64,000 nt of DNA from Pseudoneurospora amorphoporcata (Eukaryota > Ascomycota > Sordariomycetes > Sordariales > Sordariaceae), in NCBI GenBank assembly GCA_033297205.1, contig MU859119.1, positions 117,355-181,354 of the forward strand, in the 5' to 3' direction. A program made the translations under genes and the position numbers. Positions 52,848 through 63,690 of this stretch are shown piece by piece; the first letter of the stretch is position 1, and every line of letters begins with the position of its first letter. The notes under the pieces are model-generated. The model was not told where the DNA came from, made no database searches, and saw nothing but the letters and a program-made list of their open reading frames with translations.

Positions 52848-53624
52848 ATGTCGACCGAAAAGATCGTGACTCCGGTCACCACTCTCGACAACAAGTCTAA
52901 CATGAAGCCCGTTGAACCTCGAGGTAAGCCCTTCTCATAGTTATACCAGCTCCCTTCTCTTTGTCGCCGACATTGGAGCTAACAATTAACACCAGTTCAC
53001 GAGGGTAATAAGACCCGTGGCTCCAAGGCCATCTACCGCCGTTACAGGCTCAGGGATAACAATAACATCCAAACACACGACGGCAACAGCCAGAGCAGCC
53101 AGAGGTATGTAAACCAACCATCATCGTCCACCAACGTGGTGCTAACAAGGGAAATTGCACAGCTCGACTCCCTCTTCTCCATCTACCACCACTGTGACCA
53201 CCTTGGGCTTCAAATTGGCCACCATCCACGAAGATCCCGTTCACGAAGGTCCCGTTTTCGTTCACGAAAGATGACGAGAAACAGAGGTATGTAAACCACA
53301 CGCATACGACCTACCAATACCATTTACATGTGCTGACTAACGACGGCCAGCAGCAGCTCGACTCCCTCTCTTTCCACGTCTACCACGGACGCAAAGACCA
53401 CCAACACCACCACCAACAACAACAACGACTACCACATGACGTCCGCCTTCGACCTCATGGAGCAACACGGCATAGACATCAACACGGTCACCAAGGAGCA
53501 GTGGGATGACATCATGTGGTACCAGACTGCCTATGTCCGGAGGCAAAGGAGGGAGAAGCGGAAGGGGGCTGCGAGGAACGTGGATTGTAGGGGTTTTCTC
53601 TTGTTGGTCTGTTTCTTCTTCTGA
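52848..53624 (+). CDS. small hypothetical protein with duplicated exon
   Basis: Preferred model: exons 52848-52923, 52996-53104 and 53351-53624, giving 152 residues with matching phases. The protein is polar and Asn/Thr/Ser-rich, with a C-terminal helical motif (MTSAFDLMEQHGIDINTVTK) and EQWDDIMWYQTAYVRRQRRE. No known domain was recognised. A second possible exon at 53163-53274 starts with the same CAGCTCGACTCCCTCT acceptor sequence as the last exon and uses the same phase. If included it ends at TGA, giving 98 residues (ending PVFVHER). Both possible donors (53105 and 53287) sit in an identical 17-nt sequence. This looks like a tandem duplication of an intron-exon unit. Which form is expressed cannot be told; the hydrophobic C-terminal residues GFLLLVCFFF are odd. 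Confidence 0.55.
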
Positions 53625-54122
53625 GGAGAAGGAGAATATTGGGGAGAACCAGGCTGGTGGGGGAACATGTACCTCCTTGGGCAAGCGGAAGGAGCTGGAA
53701 TCCAAGCAGATTGGCAAGTAGGTAGATGTCAAGTGTCGGATTAAATGCGAATGTGCAAACTAAAGTGATTTGGTAAGGTATCAAGGATGTTTTGGTGAAG
53801 CAATGAATTCGGTCTGAAAAGGGCGTCCTCAAAGTGAAAAAGAAGAAGAAATATAAACAAGGGCATGAAGATCGTAAAACCCCCTGAGTGACAACATAAG
53901 ACGCCCTCGATCCCTACGATCCGCAATGATGGAAACAAACATCCCATCACAACCCGTCATCCACCGTTTCCCCAGTCCACATTCCACAAGACCAACCCTT
54001 TTCCACCATCACCACCGCTCCCACTATTCCGTGATCCCTTCAACTTCCACATCCACTTCTTCAGCAAAACCTCGACGTTTCCACCCCACTCATACCTAGG
54101 TATCTGCCTGGACACAAGCCCC
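53625..54122. other. convergent 3' flanks
   Basis: Space between a rightward and a leftward gene. A-rich and GA-rich stretches are seen, but no gene. Confidence 0.5.
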
Positions 54123-54761
54123 TTAAAAGCAAGCAGCTTTGACGCTAGAAATGCCCAAAATCTCGGCACTCAAATAAACCAGCGCCGTACCACCAACCTT
54201 GAGCTTCTCCGCCTTGGTCGTGGCGCCCAACATCAACTTGACGCTCTCCTGGACACCGCCCAGAGCCTTGATGTACTTCTTGATCTTGAGCAGCTTGGCG
54301 GCCGGGACGGCGGTGGTGGCGATGAGCTGGACGATGGAGGCGACGCACTTGGCGATCTTCCAGGCGGTGGCGCGGGCGACGACGACGCCGCGCTCGGCCA
54401 AGTCGGAGTCGGAGATGAGGATGTCAAGGTTGTCAAGGCTGTCGAGGTCGGGAGTGACGTCGGGGTTGGTGTCGATGAGGAGAGGAGCGGTGGGATCGCG
54501 GAGGTCGTTGTCGATGAACCATTGGTTTAGAGCGTCGTCGCCGGACTCCAAGACGGAGTCGGGGATGGAGTCGAGGAGGTTGAAGAGTTCGTCCAGGGAA
54601 GAGGTGAAGGCGGGGGTGAAGTTGTAGGAGGCGAGAGACTCGTCGATCTCGATGTCTGAGGGGACGACGGTGGTGACTTCTTGGGGAGTAGGGGAGGGGA
54701 GGGCCAGGGCCAGGCTGGAGAGAGAGGCCAGGAGGCCGGCGGTGGTGAGGAGGAACTTCAT
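54123..54761 (-). CDS. secreted orphan protein with propeptide-like region
   Basis: A single 212-residue frame. A strong signal peptide (MKFLLTTAGLLASLSSLALA, cleaved near residue 20) is followed by an acidic, proline-containing stretch of about 105 residues. Then, after DLAERGVVVARA, comes a basic amphipathic C-terminal region of about 80 residues with two helices (AWKIAKCVASIVQLIATTAV and KLLKIKKYIKALGG). Cysteines are few: one in the first helix and one two residues from the end, which could pair. The acidic-then-cationic layout suggests a propeptide shielding a mature amphipathic domain, but there is no dibasic Kex2 site at the boundary. The family is not recognised; a small secreted effector-like or membrane-active protein is possible but unproven. 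Confidence 0.75.
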   Translation of the reverse strand: MKFLLTTAGLLASLSSLALALPSPTPQEVTTVVPSDIEIDESLASYNFTPAFTSSLDELFNLLDSIPDSVLESGDDALNQWFIDNDLRDPTAPLLIDTNPDVTPDLDSLDNLDILISDSDLAERGVVVARATAWKIAKCVASIVQLIATTAVPAAKLLKIKKYIKALGGVQESVKLMLGATTKAEKLKVGGTALVYLSAEILGISSVKAACF

Positions 54762-57317
54762 TTTGAAGGTTGGGTTGGGTGGTCAAGTCTGGAGACGCTT
54801 CCTGTGAAGAGTGAAGAGAGGGCTGATGGGTGATGAGAGTGTGGGTTGGTGATGGGGGATGTGAAGAGGGTTTTATACTTGGATGTTTGGCCTTGTCATG
54901 ATTTTTTTTTGTCTTGGGCTCATCGAGAGTCCTTAGACCAGTCCTCTATCCTCCTCGAGATCTTCTTCCCTTGCCACGCCCGGGCGGTTACGGCAAGTTG
55001 TCGACATGACTGGAAGCCGCGGACACTCGCAGCTGTGGGACAAGATTAAGGTACCCGCTTGATCGTTGCATGATAGATGCCCTCGGCCGATCCCATGGAG
55101 CTGAGCCCGTACTCAGGACCCAAGGCCGTAGTGTTTTGCTGATCTTGTCATGATGGAAGTCTTGGTGTTGAAGTCCAGACGGCGGACTATGTGATACTAT
55201 GCCCAAAGCGATTGTTCGCCAATGTTGCCTGCCTTAGGGGTACTACCTCTTAATCGCCAATCATCAGTCTTGTTCGGTGATTGAGGTTGGGTTAGTGGAT
55301 GAGAAGTGAGAAGAGGCGATGATGGCGATCTTGTGCAAATAAGCGCGGAGGAACAAAAGTTGTGTGTGGAGATGCGGTGCCTGCATTCCGTTAGTACTAA
55401 CTAGTTCTAGACTACGTATATCGGAATGGCCATGTGCGGGCGGCATGGAAGCGAAACAAGCACGGTGCTGTCCACTCCGCCCTTGCATTACACTAGTTGA
55501 TGCCGAGCAGTAAGCAATGTAGCATCCAGATGAAGCTGAACTTTATAGCCCCCCATCAGACAGGTACGCCTCCTGAAACGGCATCGGTGCCCCAGGCTTG
55601 TTTATGTTTTTCTTTCCGGTGGTCAAACATTGAATTCGACACTGCAACGGCCCGGCTTTGTGTTTCCCTCTCTCATTCCATCGAAGATGGACTTGTAGAA
55701 CCTGTCAAGGTGGCCCTTGTCACAGCCACACTTGCACAGCATCTCATTTTCTCCGCTTGTCCGCTTGGCCTAGGCATGCCAACTCCTTAGAGCAGAGGGG
55801 ATGCAGATCATCCAAATGAGACGGAAAACCCATCAGGCACGTGGCTTCAAGCGGGCTCGTCGGGATGGCACGCCGGATGAAAGGGGAGGGCTCGGTCGGC
55901 TGAAGAGGATGTATCAGCAATGTTACTTTGTTTCAAGTTCGTTGATAGACGGGCATGTATGCTCATGTCGACGGGTGATGCCAAGCGAATCCGCGAACAA
56001 GTTGTGCCTCGGGAGTTGTCGCCATCAATGGTCGATGTTTGGACAACCACCTTGTTCCGGGAGGAATAGTTGGATCCTATAGAATATCAGTACGTACAGG
56101 GGTAATCTGAAGTTGGGAGAAGACTATATTTATATAGAGTTTTATGTAGGTAGGTGACTAGAAATTTGGGGTACTTCTAGTCTCATTCACTCAGCCACCT
56201 CCGCTCGAACCATCGGAATTGTGGGACCAAATGGGGTATATCCACTCCTACCAATCACGATGTCGAACCATTTGGACCCGCAGGTTCCAAGCCACGCGCC
56301 ACATACTCGCTGTGGCGGCCGAAAAGCGGGGGCATTTCGACAGCGCTGTAACCTAACATTCCTTTTTCTCACCAAAACTGCTTGACATTCTCGGTTTCGC
56401 ACGACCATCGACTGCAATCGCTGTTTTCCAGCCTTGGAATACTTTAGCACCTGAGCGACAGTCACAGGCAGCAAGTCGTTGTTTCTCTGGCATTTCAGGA
56501 CAACTTAGCCGACCGTGCAATTAAGACCACGCATTCAATGTGCTTTGGAAAACGAGCACCATACCCCTTTTCCAAGTAAACAACCCTGCTTGATGTTGCT
56601 AACGCGGGAACGGGCAGTTACCATAAAGTTACCGAGCGAGTGTCAAAAAGGAGGAGGATATGCCAACAACAGATACGTGTGGCATGCCACTGTCATTTCG
56701 AAGACCGACAAAACTTGGAGCATATCATCGAGCTTCCCAACAAACGGGAAAGTTTCCAAATTGACTGGTGTTTTAGCGACTGCACTCCCCAAGGACACAA
56801 GAACCTGTTCGATGCCGCCCATGGTATTTTGACATTCGCCCAGGAAATTCAACACTCGATCTCAGTCTGCCAGTTTCAAATCATGGACTACCAAACTTGA
56901 AACATTCTCTCGTAGAAGAGCGATGAGGATGCGGCTTAGATTGACGGAAACAGTTGTGGAGGTATGTTGGTTTGGATCCAAACTACTACGTTCACTTCTT
57001 CATTACTACCTAGCATCAGCAACATTCTGGTCACTGGCATCATGGCATCATGGCATCATGGCAATCACTGGCATAGTCATTCGGATCATCACCATGGGCG
57101 AAACAGTCGCATCATTTTGCAGCTATCTTCACTAACGGCTTGTTTCCATTTTCTGTTTTTTCCATGTCCAACAACACATTCAGAATCTCATCACCACTTA
57201 TTCAATGCCCCAGCTCGTGGTAATCTTCGTCTTTTCATCTAGACTCCCTCGGATCATCCCTTTTTGGTTCCCAAGCCTCATTTGTCCAGCAAGTGTTATC
57301 AACTAATGGGGTGCTAG
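54762..57317. other. gene-free 2.5-kb region
   Basis: No convincing coding frame. Short overlapping frames at 56515-56900 on both strands look protein-like in places but have no recognised family or splice partners. Four copies of TGGCATCA (the last degenerate) form a minisatellite at 57035-57073. A TATATTTATATAGAG stretch lies near 56126. Confidence 0.45.
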
Positions 57318-59770
57318 TTACTCGTGGCTCTCAAAGTCTTCGTCGTACTGCATATTGTCCCTCCCCTCCGTCCAGCGCATCAGGCGAAATTGTGTCAGGA
57401 CATCCTCCTTGAGCTCCAAGCTCCGGCGGGTCCTCAGATACTTTCTCGGAGGATTATCGATGGGGAACGAGTGGCGTCGCGGGGTCTGAACAATCTCTTC
57501 CAGTTCCAGGGCGGGCTCGCTGTTTGCTCCAGTGAACTCTTTAAGACCGATGCCGGCCCCGTTCCACATGGCTTCCGAGATGGGAGTGGCATACTCTTCG
57601 CACCATCGGTCAAATCTGTACGGGCCCCATTTGTGGCACATGTCGGCAACGAGTGCGGTCTGGCCGTGGTCCTCAGCAGCCGAGGCTTTGCCGGTAGAGG
57701 TAGGCTTGTCGGTCTTGAGGTTGCTCGCTCTGTTCTTGATGGCCTCATTCCGATGTACTTCCTGCTCCTCCTGGCGACCCTTCTTCACCGTCTTTCCCTC
57801 ATTCTCCCATTGATAGAGCTCGTCAAAATGGTAGGTGATGTCATATCGGCTGCTCGACGACTCATGCTCAGGAGCAATACTGTTCTTGTTCGGCTGATTG
57901 ATCATTCCCTTTTCTTCCTCCTTGACCTGCTCAAACAAGTCCTCAAAAGTCTCCTCCTTCTCTTCGCTCCATTTACCAAGCTCCGAGGATGCCGTTGAAT
58001 AGGGAGTCATCAAGAAATAGTCCTCACCATAGTTGTTAAGCTGACGTACGCGAGGAGTCTCTGTGGTGATAGGCGGAAGGAAGACTTGCTTGTCCTGCAC
58101 CCGCATCGCCTCCTTCGCGGTTGGAACATCGATAGTCCTCATGGTTGCTCTTCTGCGGGTGGCACAGCCCTTCTCTGCCCATTTATTCAACCATTCCTCT
58201 CTTCTGCGAGGAGAGGAGGGGGCAAAGTTGCCTTTCTCGAAATCTAACTCAGATACCACGGGTGCTTGAAGGCTGCGGGTAAAAGTATCGAAGCCGTTCT
58301 GCTGAGAGGGGACCTCGAGGAAAGATGATGGTGTTGCCTGATTGTGGACAGTCTTGGTGTGGTCGTTAGGGCTAGTTGGCGGTTCGATGGGCTCCGTCAC
58401 AATGATTTGTGGAATGCGCTTGTGCTGTACGCCTGATGACTGGGAGATGTTGCCACCAATTTGGAATTTCCGGATGGGAGCGCCAGAGGTCGACGCTGGA
58501 GCCTTCTGCGCGCAACGGATCTTGAACTTCTTCGGTGTGGCGGCACGAGTAGTCTCACTCTGAACAGCTCCTTCGATCTCATCACCGAAAGGGGGAAGGG
58601 TATCCAAGTGGATGCTGCTGTATTCGTCACTCTCAAGCTGAGTGTCCATGCCCTCTAGCGCCTCATGGAGAATATCCGATCCCGGCTGCCAGTTTGACGG
58701 CGAGGTAAGAGGCAAGCTGAGCTTATCAAGCGGCTGCGGAAAGACATCTCCCTAAGATGTCTGGGATTCCGTAGCGGTAGACTGGAAGAACACCTCCCGA
58801 CAGTGCACTTTTGGACCACGCTTCTCCTTACGTTGACGGTTGGCTTCGTAAATCATGATCTCATTCCACCTGGCATCGGGAATCTCATCTCCATCCACCT
58901 CGAATCTGGCCATATGATCAAAGGCGGATTCTTCCCCGTGGCCGAGCGGCTCTTCTTGTTTATGAATGGTAGTAGTGTCGATGTCGGATATCACAACAGG
59001 ACCTGGAGGCAGATCGAGATTCGTCACAGAAAACACTTGGATATCATTATCCATATGGATGGGATGCTCAACACTTTTTTGCTTCTTTAGGGAGTCTTTT
59101 GTTTCTTGGGTATGGGAGACATCGGTGGCTGAGGTCGACGACGTCGAGTTCGACCAGTTGCTGTCAGTCATTTGGGTTGACACATTGGATGTGGTCGAGG
59201 ATGTGGAGCTGTTCATCATTCATCGTCAGCATGGGTGGCCTGTTCACCTTGCTCGATGTTTACATACCTCGAAGAGTCAGTCCTGGCATGGATGGCTTTG
59301 TTCTTCGGCTCATCAATGCCGGTTAAGATGGCCTCGATGGGCTCATATTCAACAACCGTTTCAACGGCAGTGATCGTGTAGTGGACCTGATCTTTGGAGA
59401 CGTTCATGGCTACAACTATGTCAATGTTAGTGACAACTGGGAGCGGGATGTGGTTCAGTTCGTGAGACAACATACCTTGAGGGGCGCGGGGCTCGAAGTC
59501 AGCGGTAGTGGTGGTTAGAGTCATGGTGAGCTGCGTCGGGGCTGGAGTAGTGGCCTCAGTAGGCACGATGCTTGCGACGACCATGATCGGTGTAAGGATA
59601 TTGCCGTTGAAGTCAGCCCTTGCTGCACGGTCGTCTTCATCCTCTTGCATGGGATCGGTTGCCGTACAGGCCTTCCAGATCATCATGGCCTGCTGCATCG
59701 CGAGGGGGGCGGCGACGAATGCGTTGAGTGGCGCAAGACCGACGCTGGTGAGGGCAGAGAGGGTCGACAT
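57318..59770 (-). CDS. disordered hypothetical protein interrupted by one TAG
   Basis: Exons 59476-59770 and 59268-59415, then one long exon from 59208. The introns are 60 nt (59416-59475) and 59 nt (59209-59267), with GTATGT donors and TAG/CAG acceptors. The last exon runs in one frame to 57318 except for a single TAG at 58752-58754. Stopping there gives 299 residues; the whole frame is 778 codons. On both sides of the TAG the protein is polar, Ser/Thr/Glu-rich and similar in style: MIYEANRQRKEKRGPKV before, and the motif CHKWGPYRFDRWCEEYATPI after. The N terminus has a hydrophobic patch (LNAFVAAPLAMQQAMMIWKA). No domain was recognised. A nonsense mutation (CAG to TAG) or an unusually short 42-nt intron ending exactly at the TAG are both possible. 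ATG at 59770 has the best context; 59863 is an alternative. Confidence 0.6.
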
Positions 59771-61076
59771 CTTGTTTTCGACGCGGGGAATGATGGGCGA
59801 TGATGATAAGCACGACATCCGGTAATGAGGACGAGAGCGAGATGTGCGAGAGGGTGCGTGCATGCTTCGACGTTGTGATGGGGAGAAAGTGTATGGGCAG
59901 TTGTGGTTGTCCAGCTTGGGATGAGGATGTAAGAGGAAGGTAGTGAGATTTCCGGGACCGGTGGTAAATATTTTCTTATACCCCCAAGCTCTCGAGGTTG
60001 CCTATCGACATCTGGTCATGGTCGTTGTGGTGATGACGACAGTGTTGGTGATATCTGCCATGGTGTTCACCAAACACCCGCTATAATCCAATCAGCAGGC
60101 GCGGATGGAAGGGTACGTATATCTCAAGTTGGAATGACATACTGAACAGGACTGAACAGCTGAGATGGTATCAGACGGAAAAGCCCAACTGTTCGGCACC
60201 CATGTGGTTGTTAGCCGCAGGCGCCTTATAAGACTGAACACAGCATCAGACAGAACCTTGAGCAACAACCGCAGTGCCTGTTGTCTGTCGCTTCCCAGAT
60301 ACGTCCAACGCCGGACCACGACCTTCACCAGTCTCAGCTGCCTGTCCATCGATATGAACAAGGCCACCTTTGGTGAAGTTGCATCGTCTCTGGCCATGAA
60401 CAAACGGACGACTCGGTGTGTTTTGGTCTCCAAAGTTATACGTAAAATGATTCCCAGAAAGGATCGCTGTGGCGAGTCTTTCAGAGGTTGAGGCGGCATT
60501 ACTTGCTAGATACCTATCATTATGACTTGTGGAAGAGTTGATGGGGTGAAAAAGGGATGTCGTCGTTGGAAGTGTCGTTCAAAACCCTAACCCGAATCCA
60601 CGGGCATTGGGGTGGAGATGACGTAAGGACAGATTCAGCCAATCACAGTTCGTATCTGGGATGTCCGACGGGGTAAAGTGCGGAGAAATGCAGATTCCCC
60701 TGACAACGACAAGTCGTCCCTTTCTCACCAAAACATCATCACCACCACAACACCTGACCCGTACCACATCCCGTCTCCCGTCCGCACTCGCTTAACCCAT
60801 GCTACCCATCCAAGCCGCAGCGACGTTGCATGACTACCACACGTCTCCCTGATACAGCTGGGTTACTTCAACCGAGACTTGACTTTCAACCAGTGACCAC
60901 TTGACGGTCAGCGTCAACAAACACTGTCCTTTCCAGGTGACAAGGGAATCGGAGTCTTGCCGGGGGGGTCATCGGATAAACTTTGACACTTTTGTCTTGA
61001 CTTCTTGACATCCACTCAAGCTCGTTTGACACCCTCATTGGAACCTCACCTCCCACACTTCCCCGCCTGTGTCACC
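59771..61076. promoter_or_regulatory. divergent promoter region
   Basis: Lies between the leftward disordered-protein gene and the rightward TPR gene. No coding frame was recognised. CTGAACAG occurs twice close together near 60144-60160. Confidence 0.45.
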
Positions 61077-62774
61077 ATGGCCAACCAACGCCCAAACCAA
61101 GCCGCCAACCTCGACGACTATTACGATCTCGGCTCTCATCACCGGCCCATATCCACTGCCAAGGTGGAAGCTCAGGTCTGGTTCGATCGTGGCCTCATCT
61201 GGAACTTCGGCTTCAACCACGAAGAGTCCGTCAAGTGCTTTGAGCTCGCCGCTGCTGCCGATCCAGATTGCGCCATCGCCTATTGGGGCATCGCATACTC
61301 CCTAGGCCCCAACTACAACAAGCCATGGAGTGTGTTTGACGAGGAGGAGCTACAGAACACCATTGATCGGGCATGGGAAGTCCTCGAGCTGGCAAGACAC
61401 AAGTCAGCTGGCCCTGGGTCGACGTGTACTCGGGCAGAACATGCCCTCATCGATGCTCTTCAGTATCGATATCCCAAGAGCGCGGCAAAGCCAAAGAAGG
61501 GCTCAGTGTTGGATCACGGCTACGCCCAAGCCATGGCAAAAGTCTACCACCAGTTCTCCTCTGACCTGGATGTTGCCGCCCTCTACGCCGACGCCCTGAT
61601 GAACCTCACCCCTTGGAGGCTCTGGGATCAGGTGACGGGGAAGCCTGCCAAGGAGGCCCAGACCTTAGAAGCGAAGCGCGTTCTCGAACAGAGTTTAGCC
61701 CAGGACCCGTACCATCCAGGCCTGCTCCACCTGTACATCCATCTCATGGAGATGTCAAACCACCCCGAGGTGGCCCTCCGTCTGGCGGACAACCTGCGCG
61801 GCCTCGTCCCGGATGCCGGCCATCTCAACCACATGCCCACCCATCTTGATGTGATCTGCGGGGACTACCGACGGGCGATATTCTCCAACTCTCAGGCCAT
61901 TGTGTCTGACGAGAAGTGGGTGAGGAAAGAAGGCCGCGAAGGAGCTCTCAACTTTTACGCCCTCTACCGCTGCCACAACTACCACTTCCGCATCTACGCC
62001 GCCATGTTTGCCGGCCAGTACAAGGTGGCTCTGGAAACCGCCACGCAACTCGAGGCGGCCCTCCCCGAAAGTTTGCTAAGGGTCAAGTCGCCCCCCATGG
62101 CCGACTGGCTCGAAGGGTTCTTGGCCATGCGAGTGCATGTTCTAGTCCGGTTCGGGCGATGGCAGGACATTGTCGCCCTGGTGCCGCCACAGGATGCAGA
62201 GCTCTACTGCACCACCGTTGCCATGATCCATTACGCCAAGGGTGTGGCGCTTGCCAACACGAACCGTTTCGAAGATGCCGAACGCCATCGGGAGCTGTTC
62301 TCCGAAGCTGTCAAGAGAGTCCCACATTCGAGGACTGTGTTCAACAACACTTGTCGGGATATCCTGGCTATCGCTGCTGCCATGTTGGATGGTGAGCTGG
62401 AGTTCCGCAGGGGCAATGTCGAGCTGGGATTCGAGCGCTTGAGGGATGCTATCAAGTTGGATGATGACTTGCCGTATGATGAGCCATGGGGGTGGATGCA
62501 ACCGACCAGGCATGCTTACGGCGCCCTCCTTTTGGAGCAAGGACGAGTGGAAGAGGCCGCGGCGGTGTATTGTGCTGATCTTGGCCTGGATGATACCCTC
62601 CCGAGATCGCTTCAGCACCGGAATAATGTTTGGGCGTTGCACGGGTATCATGAGTGTCTGGTCAAGTTGGGGAGAAAGGATGAAGCACGGCTGTTGCAGA
62701 ATCAGTTGGAGCTGGCCGTTGCTTGTGCTGATGTTCCAATCCGGTCATCATGTTTCTGTCGAAGTCGTCTTTAA
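61077..62774 (+). CDS. TPR-repeat protein
   Basis: A single 565-residue exon starting with ATG at 61077 (CACCATGGCC, a strong context). It is built of helical pairs of the tetratricopeptide type, for example RGLIWNFGFNHEESVKCFEL followed by AAAADPDCAIAYWGIAYSLG, and LLLEQGRVEEAAAVYCADLG near the C terminus. A conserved HLNHMPTHLDVICGDYRRAI segment lies in the middle. No catalytic domain, signal or membrane segment is visible. Proteins with this exact layout occur in fungi and in many bacteria as TPR-domain proteins of unknown function, so ancient transfer from bacteria is possible but only inferred. The last ten residues (Cys/Ser/Arg-rich) are unlike the rest and may be a recent extension. 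Confidence 0.88.
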   Translation: MANQRPNQAANLDDYYDLGSHHRPISTAKVEAQVWFDRGLIWNFGFNHEESVKCFELAAAADPDCAIAYWGIAYSLGPNYNKPWSVFDEEELQNTIDRAWEVLELARHKSAGPGSTCTRAEHALIDALQYRYPKSAAKPKKGSVLDHGYAQAMAKVYHQFSSDLDVAALYADALMNLTPWRLWDQVTGKPAKEAQTLEAKRVLEQSLAQDPYHPGLLHLYIHLMEMSNHPEVALRLADNLRGLVPDAGHLNHMPTHLDVICGDYRRAIFSNSQAIVSDEKWVRKEGREGALNFYALYRCHNYHFRIYAAMFAGQYKVALETATQLEAALPESLLRVKSPPMADWLEGFLAMRVHVLVRFGRWQDIVALVPPQDAELYCTTVAMIHYAKGVALANTNRFEDAERHRELFSEAVKRVPHSRTVFNNTCRDILAIAAAMLDGELEFRRGNVELGFERLRDAIKLDDDLPYDEPWGWMQPTRHAYGALLLEQGRVEEAAAVYCADLGLDDTLPRSLQHRNNVWALHGYHECLVKLGRKDEARLLQNQLELAVACADVPIRSSCFCRSRL

Positions 62775-63330
62775 GCAGCGTCGATGAAGACATGGATCAT
62801 GAAAAGAATTGTCTTTAGCGGAATAAGCGTTTTGTACTGACATGGAAGCAAGAGCTATAGGAATGAAGCAAAATGTCACACGGACATTTGCCCACAGTCC
62901 AGGTTTAGGGTTGTCAAGGCTCAGCGCGAAGGCCGGCGCCAGAAGGACGAAGGAGAATGGTTGAAGAAGAACCACTTGTATGCAGAATGCTAGATTGATG
63001 CCTTGTGGCCTCAGGCCACAAGGCTCTGTACGTACCGAACTTCTTTGGCATAAGGAGGCCTTGAAACCGAACCTTCCTCTGGAGATTGAAGGGATCAACA
63101 AGGCCTTCGAGACCAAAGAAGATTATCAGCGGAATTGAACTATTGTTCCAAGCCCAGAAACCTGCCCTTGTCACACAAAACCATGACAAAGGAAACAGGA
63201 GCAATGTCTAACTTCACCTCACTCATTATCGTCCTTGATCATGTCTGCCGCCTTCTCCGCCTTAAAGTTTCTTGTCACCCCGACCTTCGCGGTCACTGAA
63301 ACCGACCTTGTAAAGCCTCCTACTCCTCAC
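62775..63330. other. intergenic or degraded coding tail
   Basis: On the minus strand a protein-like stretch (RAGFWAWNNSSIPLIIFFG) lies at about 63040-63165 and may be the last exon of the membrane-protein fragment to the right. No clean splice model was found. Confidence 0.35.
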
Positions 63331-63690
63331 TCACCTGGCTTTGTTCGCAATAGCAGATAGAAACAGCTGCAACATGACGGTTGTGATCACGCCTAGATCA
63401 AAGTCAGCATGACGATATTGAAAGAAGCATGGAAACTGGAGCTCCGTACCAAGAAGGAAGATGGCCACGATAAAAGTCATATCCATCCTCGTTGCCTTCA
63501 AATTTTGGCAGGTGACTGAAGGCAAGTTGGACGTAGTCTTGACGGTCTCCTCGGATGTTGATTCGACTGTGCAAGACACATCGACAAGAGATGATGCCTT
63601 CGGATTCTGTTCGTCGCTGCTGGTGTCATACGGGTGATACGACTCTTCATCGGCTTCTTCCTCGTCAAGCTGTGCTGATTCCACGGCCAT
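63331..63690 (-). CDS. candidate membrane-protein fragment (CorA-like C terminus)
   Basis: Exons 63451/63450-63690 and 63335-63392 can be joined by a 57-nt in-frame intron (donor GTACGG, acceptor TAG). The N-terminal part is acidic and polar. It ends in KATRMDMTFIVAIFLLG followed by VITTVMLQLFLS, the layout of the C-terminal membrane helices of fungal CorA-like proteins. A downstream piece (FWAWNNSSIPLIIFFG) fits a second helix of that fold. The usual ankyrin or coiled-coil part before it is missing, so this may be a truncated or degenerate copy. Existence as a real gene is uncertain. Confidence 0.35.
   Translation of the reverse strand: MAVESAQLDEEEADEESYHPYDTSSDEQNPKASSLVDVSCTVESTSEETVKTTSNLPSVTCQNLKATRMDMTFIVAIFLLGTELQFPCFFQYRHADFDLGVITTVMLQLFLSAIANKAR

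Noticed and set aside
56515..56900. Overlapping frames on both strands with protein-like patches
   Set aside because: Two antiparallel frames cannot both be real; neither has a supported start, splice partner or recognised family.
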